Source: Acanthosepion lycidas | Lineage: Eukaryota; Mollusca; Cephalopoda; Sepiida; Sepiidae | Length of the DNA stretch: 64,000 bases | Direction of reading: 5' to 3' | NCBI GenBank assembly: GCA_963932145.1 | Contig: CAWVQA010000118.1 | Span: 124,001 to 188,000 of the forward strand | In this document: piece after piece, positions 37,783 through 50,500 of the stretch | Numbering within the stretch: the first letter of the stretch is position 1 | How the letters are laid out: each line of letters opens with the position of its first letter | Made by a program: the position numbers and the translations under genes | Notes under the pieces: model-generated | The model's input: the letters and a program-made list of their open reading frames with translations, nothing else | Database searches by the model: none | What the model was told of the DNA's origin: nothing

Positions 37783-40066
37783 TTAATTGATTTCATATCG
37801 ATTTTCAATAATTTCATTGTTTTTCTAATGTTTTCAAACAGTTATTGATATTTACAAACTAGCGTTAAAAAGTAGTGAAAAAGACTAGATTTTGCATGTA
37901 AATCGCTATGTAATTAAAAGTTGTGTAAAACATAAAATCTTAAATATAACTTTGTCAAAACTTCTGAAACTAGTTAAAATCAATAAGTTTTGATTGATTT
38001 CATATCGATTTTCAATAATTTCATTGTTTTTCTAATGTTTTCAAACAGTTATTGATATTTACAAACTAGCGTTGAAAAAGTAGTGAAAAAGGCTAGATTT
38101 TGCATGTAAATCGCTATGTAATTAAAAGTTGTGTAAAACATAAAATCTTAAATAAAACTTTGTCAAAACTTCTGAAACTAGTTAAAATCAATAAGTTTTG
38201 ATTGATTTCATATCGATTTTCAATAATTTCATTGTTTTTCTAATGTTTTCAAACAGTTATTGATATTTACAAACTAGCGTTAAAAAGTAGGCAAAACAGC
38301 TAGATTTTGCATGTAAATCGCTATGTAATTAAAAGTTGTGTAAAACATAAAATCTTAAATATAACTTTGTCAAAACTTCTGAAACTAGTTAAAATCAATA
38401 AGTTTTGATTGATTTCATATCGATTTTCAATAATTTCATTGTTTTTCTAATGTTTTCAAACAGTTATTGATATTTACAAACTAGCGTTGAAAAAGTAGTG
38501 AAAAAAGCTAGATTTTGCATGTAAATCGCTATGTAATTAAAAGTTGTGTAAAACATAAAATCTTAAACAAAACTTTGTCAAAACATCTGAAACTAGTTAA
38601 AATCAATAAGTTTTGATTGATTTCATATCGATTTTCAATAATTTCATTGTTTTTCTAATGTTTTCAAACAGTTATTGATATTTACAAACTAGCGTTAAAA
38701 AAGTAGTTAAAAAGGCTAGATTTTGCATGTAAATCGCTATGTAATTAAAAGTTGTGTAAAACATAAAATCTTAAATATAACTTTGTCAAAACTTCTGAAA
38801 CTAGTTAAAATCAATAAGTTTTGATTGATTTCATATCGATTTTCAATAATTTCATTGTTTTTCTAATGTTTTCAAACAGTTATTGATATTTACAAACTAG
38901 CGTTGAAAAAGTAGTGAAAAAAGCTAAATTTTGCATGTAAATCGCTATGTAATTAAAAGTTGTGTAAAACATAAAATCTTAAACAAAACTTTGTCAAAAC
39001 ATCTGAAACTAGTTAAAATCAATAAGTTTTGATTGATTTCATATCGATTTTCAATAATTTCATTGTTTTTCTAATGTTTTCAAACAGTTATTGATATTTA
39101 CAAACTAGCGTTAAAAAGTAGTCAAAACAGCTAGATTTTGCATGTAAATCGCCATGTAATTAAAAGTTGTGTAAAACATAAAATCTTAAATATAACTTTG
39201 TCAAAACTTCTGAAACTAGTTAAAATCAATAAGTTTTGATTGATTTCATATCGATTTTCAATAATTTCATTGTTTTTCTAATGTTTTCAAACAGTTATTG
39301 ATATTTACAAACTAGCGTTGAAAAAGTAGTGAAAAATGCTAGATTTTGCATGTAAATCGCTATGTAATTAAAAGTTGTGTAAAACATAAAATCTTAAATA
39401 AAACTTTGTCAAAACTTCTGAAACTAGTTAAAATCAATAAGTTTTGATTGATTTCATATCGATTTTCAATAATTTCATTGTTTTTCTAATGTTTTCAAAC
39501 AGTTATTGATATTTACAAACTAGCGTTGAAAAAGTAGTGAAAAAGGCTAGATTTTGCATGTAAATCGCTATGTAATTAAAAGTTGTGTAAAACATAAAAT
39601 CTTAAATATAACTTTGTCAAAACTTCTGAAACTAGTTAAAATCAATAAGTTTTGATTGATTTCATATCGATTTTCAATAATTTCATTGTTTTTCTAATGT
39701 TTTCAAAGAGTTATTGATATTTACAAACTAGCGTTGAAAAAGTAGTGAAAAAAGCTAGATTTTGCATGTAAATCGCTATGTAATTAAAAGTTGTGTAAAA
39801 AATAAAATCTTAAATAAAACTTTGTCAAAACATCTGAAACTAGTTAAAATCAATAAGTTTTGATTGATTTCATATCGATTTTCAATAATTTCATTGTTTT
39901 TCTAATGTTTTCAAACAGTTATTGATATTTACAAACTAGCGTTAAAAAGTAGTCAAAACAGCTAGATTTTGCATGTAAATCGCTATGTAATTAAAAGTTG
40001 TGTAAAACATAAAATCTTAAATATAACTTTGTCAAAACTTCTGAAACTAGTTAAAATCAATAAGTT
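37783..40066. repeat. 11-monomer HOR variant (2284 bp)
   Basis: Order is F C G B H B A B C B A. The first seven monomers match the 21-mer. It then jumps to its last monomers, losing about ten. New markers appear and are inherited by the next two units: 'gctaaat' in the sixth monomer (38927), 'gccatg' in the A that follows (about 39152) and 'aaaaatgct' in the eighth. Their presence here and in the following units, and their absence from earlier ones, suggests that this shortened form arose first and was then multiplied. Confidence 0.92.
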
Positions 40067-41935
40067 TTAATTGATTTCATATCGATTTTCAATAATTTCA
40101 TTGTTTTTCTAATGTTTTCAAACAGTTATTGATATTTACAAACTAGCGTTAAAAAGTAGTGAAAAAGACTAGATTTTGCATGTAAATCGCTATGTAATTA
40201 AAAGTTGTGTAAAACATAATATCTTAAATATAACTTTGTCAAAACTTCTGAAACTAGTTAAAATCAATAAGTTTTGATTGATTTCATATCGATTTTCAAT
40301 AATTTCATTGTTTTTCTAATGTTTTCAAACAGTTATTGATATTTACAAACTAGCGTTGAAAAAGTAGTGAAAAAAGCTAGATTTTGCATGTAAATCGCTA
40401 TGTAATTAAAAGTTGTGTAAAACATAAAATCTTAAACAAAACTTTGTCAAAACATCTGAAACTAGTTAAAATCAATAAGTTTTGATTGATTTCATATCGA
40501 TTTTCAATAATTTCATTGTTTTTCTAATGTTTTCAAACAGTTATTGATATTTACAAACTAGCGTTAAAAAAGTAGTTAAAAAGGCTAGATTTTGCATGTA
40601 AATCGCTATGTAATTAAAAGTTGTGTAAAACATAAAATCTTAAATATAACTTTGTCAAAACTTCTGAAACTAGTTAAAATCAATAAGTTTTGATTGATTT
40701 CATATCGATTTTCAATAATTTCATTGTTTTTCTAATGTTTTCAAACAGTTATTGATATTTACAAACTAGCGTTGAAAAAGTAGTGAAAAAAGCTAAATTT
40801 TGCATGTAAATCGCTATGTAATTAAAAGTTGTGTAAAACATAAAATCTTAAACAAAACTTTGTCAAAACATCTGAAACTAGTTAAAATCAATAAGTTTTG
40901 ATTGATTTCATATCGATTTTCAATAATTTCATTGTTTTTCTAATGTTTTCAAACAGTTATTGATATTTACAAACTAGCGTTAAAAAGTAGTCAAAACAGC
41001 TAGATTTTGCATGTAAATCGCCATGTAATTAAAAGTTGTGTAAAACATAAAATCTTAAATATAACTTTGTCAAAACTTCTGAAACTAGTTAAAATCAATA
41101 AGTTTTGATTGATTTCATATCGATTTTCAATAATTTCATTGTTTTTCTAATGTTTTCAAACAGTTATTGATATTTACAAACTAGCGTTGAAAAAGTAGTG
41201 AAAAATGCTAGATTTTGCATGTAAATCGCTATGTAATTAAAAGTTGTGTAAAACATAAAATCTTAAATAAAACTTTGTCAAAACTTCTGAAACTAGTTAA
41301 AATCAATAAGTTTTGATTGATTTCATATCGATTTTCAATAATTTCATTGTTTTTCTAATGTTTTCAAACAGTTATTGATATTTACAAACTAGCGTTGAAA
41401 AAGTAGTGAAAAAGGCTAGATTTTGCATGTAAATCGCTATGTAATTAAAAGTTGTGTAAAACATAAAATCTTAAATATAACTTTGTCAAAACTTCTGAAA
41501 CTAGTTAAAATCAATAAGTTTTGATTGATTTCATATCGATTTTCAATAATTTCATTGTTTTTCTAATGTTTTCAAAGAGTTATTGATATTTACAAACTAG
41601 CGTTGAAAAAGTAGTGAAAAAAGCTAGATTTTGCATGTAAATCGCTATGTAATTAAAAGTTGTGTAAAAAATAAAATCTTAAATAAAACTTTGTCAAAAC
41701 ATCTGAAACTAGTTAAAATCAATAAGTTTTGATTGATTTCATATCGATTTTCAATAATTTCATTGTTTTTCTAATGTTTTCAAACAGTTATTGATATTTA
41801 CAAACTAGCGTTAAAAAGTAGTCAAAACAGCTAGATTTTGCATGTAAATCGCTATGTAATTAAAAGTTGTGTAAAACATAAAATCTTAAATATAACTTTG
41901 TCAAAACTTCTGAAACTAGTTAAAATCAATAAGTT
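40067..41935. repeat. 9-monomer HOR variant (1869 bp)
   Basis: Order is F B H B A B C B A, the 11-mer without C and G. It keeps 'gctaaat' (40796, exactly 1869 bp after the one at 38927), 'gccatg' and 'aaaaatgct'. The F monomer has a private 'cataatatc' at 40220, shared only with the next F at 42089, again 1869 bp apart. So the last two F-marked units are each other's nearest relatives at this site. Confidence 0.92.
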
Positions 41936-44219
41936 TTAATTGATTTCATATCGATTTTCAATAATTTCATTGTTTTTCTAATGTTTTCAAACAGTTATTG
42001 ATATTTACAAACTAGCGTTAAAAAGTAGTGAAAAAGACTAGATTTTGCATGTAAATCGCTATGTAATTAAAAGTTGTGTAAAACATAATATCTTAAATAT
42101 AACTTTGTCAAAACTTCTGAAACTAGTTAAAATCAATAAGTTTTGATTGATTTCATATCGATTTTCAATAATTTCATTGTTTTTCTAATGTTTTCAAACA
42201 GTTATTGATATTTACAAACTAGCGTTGAAAAAGTAGTGAAAAAGGCTAGATTTTGCATGTAAATCGCTATGTAATTAAAAGTTGTGTAAAACATAAAATC
42301 TTAAATAAAACTTTGTCAAAACTTCTGAAACTAGTTAAAATCAATAAGTTTTGATTGATTTCATATCGATTTTCAATAATTTCATTGTTTTTCTAATGTT
42401 TTCAAACAGTTATTGATATTTACAAACTAGCGTTAAAAAGTAGGCAAAACAGCTAGATTTTGCATGTAAATCGCTATGTAATTAAAAGTTGTGTAAAACA
42501 TAAAATCTTAAATATAACTTTGTCAAAACTTCTGAAACTAGTTAAAATCAATAAGTTTTGATTGATTTCATATCGATTTTCAATAATTTCATTGTTTTTC
42601 TAATGTTTTCAAACAGTTATTGATATTTACAAACTAGCGTTGAAAAAGTAGTGAAAAAAGCTAGATTTTGCATGTAAATCGCTATGTAATTAAAAGTTGT
42701 GTAAAACATAAAATCTTAAACAAAACTTTGTCAAAACATCTGAAACTAGTTAAAATCAATAAGTTTTGATTGATTTCATATCGATTTTCAATAATTTCAT
42801 TGTTTTTCTAATGTTTTCAAACAGTTATTGATATTTACAAACTAGCGTTAAAAAAGTAGTTAAAAAGGCTAGATTTTGCATGTAAATCGCTATGTAATTA
42901 AAAGTTGTGTAAAACATAAAATCTTAAATATAACTTTGTCAAAACTTCTGAAACTAGTTAAAATCAATAAGTTTTGATTGATTTCATATCGATTTTCAAT
43001 AATTTCATTGTTTTTCTAATGTTTTCAAACAGTTATTGATATTTACAAACTAGCGTTGAAAAAGTAGTGAAAAAAGCTAAATTTTGCATGTAAATCGCTA
43101 TGTAATTAAAAGTTGTGTAAAACATAAAATCTTAAACAAAACTTTGTCAAAACATCTGAAACTAGTTAAAATCAATAAGTTTTGATTGATTTCATATCGA
43201 TTTTCAATAATTTCATTGTTTTTCTAATGTTTTCAAACAGTTATTGATATTTACAAACTAGCGTTAAAAAGTAGTCAAAACAGCTAGATTTTGCATGTAA
43301 ATCGCCATGTAATTAAAAGTTGTGTAAAACATAAAATCTTAAATATAACTTTGTCAAAACTTCTGAAACTAGTTAAAATCAATAAGTTTTGATTGATTTC
43401 ATATCGATTTTCAATAATTTCATTGTTTTTCTAATGTTTTCAAACAGTTATTGATATTTACAAACTAGCGTTGAAAAAGTAGTGAAAAAAGCTAGATTTT
43501 GCATGTAAATCGCTATGTAATTAAAAGTTGTGTAAAACATAAAATCTTAAATATAACTTTGTCAAAACTTCTGAAACTAGTTAAAATCAATAAGTTTTGA
43601 TTGATTTCATATCGATTTTCAATAATTTCATTGTTTTTCTAATGTTTTCAAACAGTTATTGATATTTACAAACTAGCGTTGAAAAAGTAGTGAAAAATGC
43701 TAGATTTTGCATGTAAATCGCTATGTAATTAAAAGTTGTGTAAAACATAAAATCTTAAATAAAACTTTGTCAAAACTTCTGAAACTAGTTAAAATCAATA
43801 AGTTTTGATTGATTTCATATCGATTTTCAATAATTTCATTGTTTTTCTAATGTTTTCAAAGAGTTATTGATATTTACAAACTAGCGTTGAAAAAGTAGTG
43901 AAAAAAGCTAGATTTTGCATGTAAATCGCTATGTAATTAAAAGTTGTGTAAAAAATAAAATCTTAAATAAAACTTTGTCAAAACATCTGAAACTAGTTAA
44001 AATCAATAAGTTTTGATTGATTTCATATCGATTTTCAATAATTTCATTGTTTTTCTAATGTTTTCAAACAGTTATTGATATTTACAAACTAGCGTTAAAA
44101 AGTAGTCAAAACAGCTAGATTTTGCATGTAAATCGCTATGTAATTAAAAGTTGTGTAAAACATAAAATCTTAAATATAACTTTGTCAAAACTTCTGAAAC
44201 TAGTTAAAATCAATAAGTT
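41936..44219. repeat. 11-monomer HOR variant, last F-marked unit (2284 bp)
   Basis: Order is F C G B H B A B B B A. It has the C G pair that the 9-mer lacks, the 'cataatatc' of the 9-mer, and 'gctaaat', 'gccatg' and 'aaaaatgct' from both. An extra plain B stands at the eighth position and the C before the 'aaagag' monomer is missing. It is a mosaic of its two predecessors, or the donor of the 9-mer. No F monomer is seen after this unit in the window. Confidence 0.9.
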
Positions 44220-44427
44220 TTGATTGATTTCATATCGATTTTCAATAATTTCATTGTTTTTCTAATGTTTTCAAACAGTTATTGATATTTACAAACTAGC
44301 GTTGAAAAAGTAGTTAAAAAGGCTAGATTTTGCATGTAAATCGCTATGTAATTAAAAGTTGTGTAAAACATAAAATCTTAAATATAACTTTGTCAAAACT
44401 TCTGAAACTAGTTAAAATCAATAAGTT
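44220..44427. repeat. Single hybrid monomer between B and H cores
   Basis: The core reads 'tgaaaaagtagttaaaaagg', with the left side of type B and the right side of type H. It sits at the seam between the F-marked HORs and the J-headed units. A crossover or conversion inside the core would make it. K monomers at 52737 and 56268 have nearly the same core with 'aatag' for 'agtag', so this may instead be a relative of K. Confidence 0.75.
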
Positions 44428-45466
44428 TTGATTGATTTCATATCGATTTTCAATAATTTCATTGTTTTTCTAATGTTTTCAAACAGTTATTGATATTTAC
44501 AAACTAGCGTTGAAAAAGTACTGAAAAAAGCTAGATTTTGCATGTAAATCGCCATGTAATTAAAAGTTGTGTAAAACATAAAATCTTAAATATAACTTTG
44601 TCAAAACTTCTGAAACTAGTTAAAATCAATAAGTTTTGATTGATTTCATATCGATTTTCAATAATTTAATTGTTTTTCTAATGTTTTCAAACAGTTATTG
44701 ATATTTACAAACTAGCGTTGAAAAAGTAGTGAAAAAAGCTAGATTTTGCATGTAAATCGCTATGTAATTAAAAGTTGTGTAAAACATAAAATCTTAAATA
44801 TAACTTTGTCAAAACTTCTGAAACTAGTTAAAATCAATAAGTTTTGATTGATTTCATATCGATTTTCAATAATTTCATTGTTTTTCTAATGTTTTCAAAC
44901 AGTTATTGATATTTACAAACTAGCGTTGAAAAAGTAGTGAAAAAAGCTAGATTTTGCATGTAAATCGCTATGTAATTAAAAGTTGTGTAAAACATAAAAT
45001 CTTAAATAAAACTTTGTCAAAACTTCTGAAACTAGTTAAAATCAATAAGTTTTGATTGATTTCATATCGATTTTCAATAATTTCATTGTTTTTCTAATGT
45101 TTTCAAAGAGTTATTGATATTTACAAACTAGCGTAGAAAAAGTAGTGAAAAAAGCTAGATTTTGCATGTAAATCGCTATGTAATTAAAAGTTGTGTAAAA
45201 CATAAAATCTTAAACAAAACTTTGTCAAAACATCTGAAACTAGTTAAAATCAATAAGTTTTGATTGATTTCATATCGATTTTCAATAATTTCATTGTTTT
45301 TCTAATGTTTTCAAACAGTTATTGATATTTACAAACTAGCGTTAAAAAGTAGTCAAAACAGCTAGATTTTGCATGTAAATCGCTATGTAATTAAAAGTTG
45401 TGTAAAACATAAAATCTTAAACAAAACTTTGTCAAAACATCTGAAACTAGTTAAAATCAATAAGTT
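44428..45466. repeat. J-headed unit, 5 monomers (1039 bp)
   Basis: Order is J B B D A. J combines 'gtactg' in its core with 'gccatg' in place of 'gctatg'. The next B carries 'tttaattg', and D carries 'aaagag'. The closing A has tail t3 ('caaaac...catctg'), which is unusual because A nearly always has t1. That A-t3 combination also closes the next unit, so it is a good marker of common origin. Confidence 0.9.
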
Positions 45467-46713
45467 TTGATTGATTTCATATCGATTTTCAATAATTTCA
45501 TTGTTTTTCTAATGTTTTCAAACAGTTATTGATATTTACAAACTAGCGTTGAAAAAGTACTGAAAAAAGCTAGATTTTGCATGTAAATCGCCATGTAATT
45601 AAAAGTTGTGTAAAACATAAAATCTTAAATATAACTTTGTCAAAACTTCTGAAACTAGTTAAAATCAATAAGTTTTGATTGATTTCATATCGATTTTCAA
45701 TAATTTAATTGTTTTTCTAATGTTTTCAAACAGTTATTGATATTTACAAACTAGCGTTGAAAAAGTAGTGAAAAAAGCTAGATTTTGCATGTAAATCGCT
45801 ATGTAATTAAAAGTTGTGTAAAACATAAAATCTTAAATATAACTTTGTCAAAACTTCTGAAACTAGTTAAAATCAATAAGTTTTGATTGATTTCATATCG
45901 ATTTTCAATAATTTCATTGTTTTTCTAATGTTTTCAAACAGTTATTGATATTTACAAACTAGCGTTGAAAAAGTAGTGAAAAAAGCTAGATTTTGCATGT
46001 AAATCGCTATGTAATTAAAAGTTGTGTAAAACATAAAATCTTAAATATAACTTTGTCAAAACTTCTGAAACTAGTTAAAATCAATAAGTTTTGATTGATT
46101 TCATATCGATTTTCAATAATTTCATTGTTTTTCTAATGTTTTCAAACAGTTATTGATATTTACAAACTAGCGTTGAAAAAGTAGTGAAAAAAGCTAGATT
46201 TTGCATGTAAATCGCTATGTAATTAAAAGTTGTGTAAAACATAAAATCTTAAATAAAACTTTGTCAAAACTTCTGAAACTAGTTAAAATCAATAAGTTTT
46301 GATTGATTTCATATCGATTTTCAATAATTTCATTGTTTTTCTAATGTTTTCAAAGAGTTATTGATATTTACAAACTAGCGTAGAAAAAGTAGTGAAAAAA
46401 GCTAGATTTTGCATGTAAATCGCTATGTAATTAAAAGTTGTGTAAAACATAAAATCTTAAACAAAACTTTGTCAAAACATCTGAAACTAGTTAAAATCAA
46501 TAAGTTTTGATTGATTTCATATCGATTTTCAATAATTTCATTGTTTTTCTAATGTTTTCAAACAGTTATTGATATTTACAAACTAGCGTTAAAAAGTAGT
46601 CAAAACAGCTAGATTTTGCATGTAAATCGCTATGTAATTAAAAGTTGTGTAAAACATAAAATCTTAAACAAAACTTTGTCAAAACATCTGAAACTAGTTA
46701 AAATCAATAAGTT
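45467..46713. repeat. J-headed unit, 6 monomers (1247 bp)
   Basis: Order is J B B B D A, the previous unit with one extra B. Markers 'gtactg', 'gccatg', 'tttaattg', 'aaagag' and the t3-tailed A are all present. Insertion or loss of one monomer by unequal exchange separates the five- and six-monomer forms. Confidence 0.9.
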
Positions 46714-47545
46714 TTGATTGATTTCATATCGATTTTCAATAATTTCATTGTTTTTCTAATGTTTTCAAACAGTTATTGATATTTACAAACTAGCGTTGAA
46801 AAAGTACTGAAAAAAGCTAGATTTTGCATGTAAATCGCCATGTAATTAAAAGTTGTGTAAAACATAAAATCTTAAATATAACTTTGTCAAAACTTCTGAA
46901 ACTAGTTAAAATCAATAAGTTTTGATTGATTTCATATCGATTTTCAATAATTTAATTGTTTTTCTAATGTTTTCAAACAGTTATTGATATTTACAAACTA
47001 GCGTTGAAAAAGTAGTGAAAAAAGCTAGATTTTGCATGTAAATCGCTATGTAATTAAAAGTTGTGTAAAACATAAAATCTTAAATATAACTTTGTCAAAA
47101 CTTCTGAAACTAGTTAAAATCAATAAGTTTTGATTGATTTCATATCGATTTTCAATAATTTCATTGTTTTTCTAATGTTTTCAAACAGTTATTGATATTT
47201 ACAAACTAGCGTTGAAAAAGTAGTGAAAAAAGCTAGATTTTGCATGTAAATCGCTATGTAATTAAAAGTTGTGTAAAACATAAAATCTTAAATAAAACTT
47301 TGTCAAAACTTCTGAAACTAGTTAAAATCAATAAGTTTTGATTGATTTCATATCGATTTTCAATAATTTCATTGTTTTTCTAATGTTTTCAAAGAGTTAT
47401 TGATATTTACAAACTAGCGTAGAAAAAGTAGTGAAAAAAGCTAGATTTTGCATGTAAATCGCTATGTAATTAAAAGTTGTGTAAAACATAAAATCTTAAA
47501 CAAAACTTTGTCAAAACATCTGAAACTAGTTAAAATCAATAAGTT
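46714..47545. repeat. J-headed unit, 4 monomers, truncated (832 bp)
   Basis: Order is J B('tttaattg') B D('aaagag'), and then an E monomer replaces the t3-tailed A of the preceding two units. This is the right end of the J series. The change from D-A to D-E restores the D E order seen in the large blocks, so the end of the series is a junction to that lineage. Confidence 0.88.
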
Positions 47546-50500
47546 TTGATTGATTTCATATCGATTTTCAATAATTTCATTGTTTTTCTAATGTTTTCAA
47601 ACAGTTATTGATATTTACAAACTAGCGTTAAAAAATAGTCAAAACAGCTAGATTTTGCATGTAAATCGCTATGTAATTAAAAGTTGTGTAAAACATAAAA
47701 TCTTAAATATAACTTTGTCAAAACTTCTGAAACTAGTTAAAATCAATAAGTTTTGATTGATTTCATATCGATTTTCAATAATTTCATTGTTTTTCTAATG
47801 TTTTCAAACAGTTATTGATATTTACAAACTAGCGTTGAAAAAGTAGTGAAAAAAGCTAGATTTTGCATGTAAATCGCTATGTAATTAAAAGTTGTGTAAA
47901 ACATAAAATCTTAAATATAACTGTGTCAAAACTTCTGAAACTAGTTAAAATCAATAAGTTTTGATTGATTTCATATCGATTTTCAATAATTTCATTGTTT
48001 TTCTAATGTTTTCAAACAGTTATTGATATTTACAAACTAGCGTTGAAAAAGTAGTGAAAAAAGCTAGATTTTGCATGTAAATCGCTATGTAATTAAAAGT
48101 TGTGTAAAACATAAAATCTTAAATAAAACTTTGTCAAAACTTCTGAAACTAGTTAAAATCAATAAGTTTTGATTGATTTCATATCGATTTTCAATAATTT
48201 CATTGTTTTTCTAATGTTTTCAAAGAGTTATTGATATTTACAAACTAGCGTTGAAAAAGTAGTGAAAAAAGCTAGATTTTGCATGTAAATCGCTATGTAA
48301 TTAAAAGTTGTGTAAAAAATAAAATCTTAAATAAAACTTTGTCAAAACATCTGAAACTAGTTAAAATCAATAAGTTTTGATTGATTTCATATCGATTTTC
48401 AATAATTTCATTGTTTTTCTAATGTTTTCAAACAGTTATTGATATTTACAAACTAGCGTTAAAAAGTAGTCAAAACAGCTAGATTTTGCATGTAAATCGC
48501 TATGTAATTAAAAGTTGTGTAAAACATAAAATCTTAAATATAACTTTGTCAAAACTTCTGAAACTAGTTAAAATCAATAAGTTTTGATTGATTTCATACC
48601 GATTTTCAATAATTTCATTGTTTTTCTAATGTTTTCAAACAGTTATTGATATTTACAAACTAGCGTTAAAAAGTAGTCAAAACAGCTAGATTTTGCATGT
48701 AAATCGCTATGTAATTAAAAGTTGTGTAAAACATAAAATCTTAAATATAACTTTGTCAAAACTTCTGAAACTAGTTAAAATCAATAAGTTTTGATTGATT
48801 TCATATCGATTTTCAATAATTTCATTGTTTTTCTAATGTTTTCAAACAGTTATTGATATTTACAAACTAGCGTTGAAAAAGTAGTGAAAAAAGCTAGATT
48901 TTGCATGTAAATCGCTATGTAATTAAAAGTTGTGTAAAACATAAAATCTTAAACAAAACTTTGTCAAAACATCTGAAACTAGTTAAAATCAATAAGTTTT
49001 GATTGATTTCATATCGATTTTCAATAATTTCATTGTTTTTCTAATGTTTTCAAACAGTTATTGATATTTACAAACTAGCGTTAAAAAGTAGTCAAAACAG
49101 CTAGATTTTGCATGTAAATCGCTATGTAATTAAAAGTTGTGTAAAACATAAAATCTTAAATATAACTTTGTCAAAACTTCTGAAACTAGTTAAAATCAAT
49201 AAGTTTTGATTGATTTCATATCGATTTTCAATAATTTCATTGTTTTTCTAATGTTTTCAAACAGTTATTGATATTTACAAACTAGCGTTGAAAAAGTAGT
49301 GAAAAAAGCTAGATTTTGCATGTAAATCGCTATGTAATTAAAAGTTGTGTAAAACATAAAATCTTAAATATAACTTTGTCAAAACTTCTGAAACTAGTTA
49401 AAATCAATAAGTTTTGATTGATTTCATATCGATTTTCAATAATTTCATTGTTTTTCTAATGTTTTCAAACAGTTATTGATATTTACAAACTAGCGTTGAA
49501 AAAGTAGTGAAAAAAGCTAGATTTTGCATGTAAATCGCTATGTAATTAAAAGTTGTGTAAAACATAAAATCTTAAATAAAACTTTGTCAAAACTTCTGAA
49601 ACTAGTTAAAATCAATAAGTTTTGATTGATTTCATATCGATTTTCAATAATTTCATTGTTTTTCTAATGTTTTCAAACAGTTATTGATATTTACAAACTA
49701 GCGTAGAAAAAGTAGTGAAAAAAGCTAGATTTTGCATGTAAATCGCTATGTAATTAAAAGTTGTGTAAAACATAAAATCTTAAACAAAACTTTGTCAAAA
49801 CATCTGAAACTAGTTAAAATCAATAAGTTTTGATTGATTTCATATCGATTTTCAATAATTTCATTGTTTTTCTAATGTTTTCAAACAGTTATTGATATTT
49901 ACAAACTAGCGTTAAAAAATAGTCAAAACAGCTAGATTTTGCATGTAAATCGCTATGTAATTAAAAGTTGTGTAAAACATAAAATCTTAAATATAACTTT
50001 GTCAAAACTTCTGAAACTAGTTAAAATCAATAAGTTTTGATTGATTTCATATCGATTTTCAATAATTTCATTGTTTTTCTAATGTTTTCAAACAGTTAAT
50101 GATATTTACAAACTAGCGTTGAAAAAGTAGTGAAAAAAGCTAGATTTTGCATGTAAATCGCTATGTAATTAAAAGTTGTGTAAAACATAAAATCTTAAAT
50201 ATAACTTTGTCAAAACTTCTGAAACTAGTTAAAATCAATAAGTTTTGATTGATTTCATATCGATTTTCAATAATTTCATTGTTTTTCTAATGTTTTCAAA
50301 CAGTTATTGATATTTACAAACTAGCGTTGAAAAAGTAGTGAAAAAGGCTAGATTTTGCATGTAAATCGCTATGTAATTAAAAGTTGTGTAAAACATAAAA
50401 TCTTAAATAAAACTTTGTCAAAACTTCTGAAACTAGTTAAAATCAATAAGTTTTGATTGATTTCATATCGATTTTCAATAATTTCATTGTTTTTCTAATG

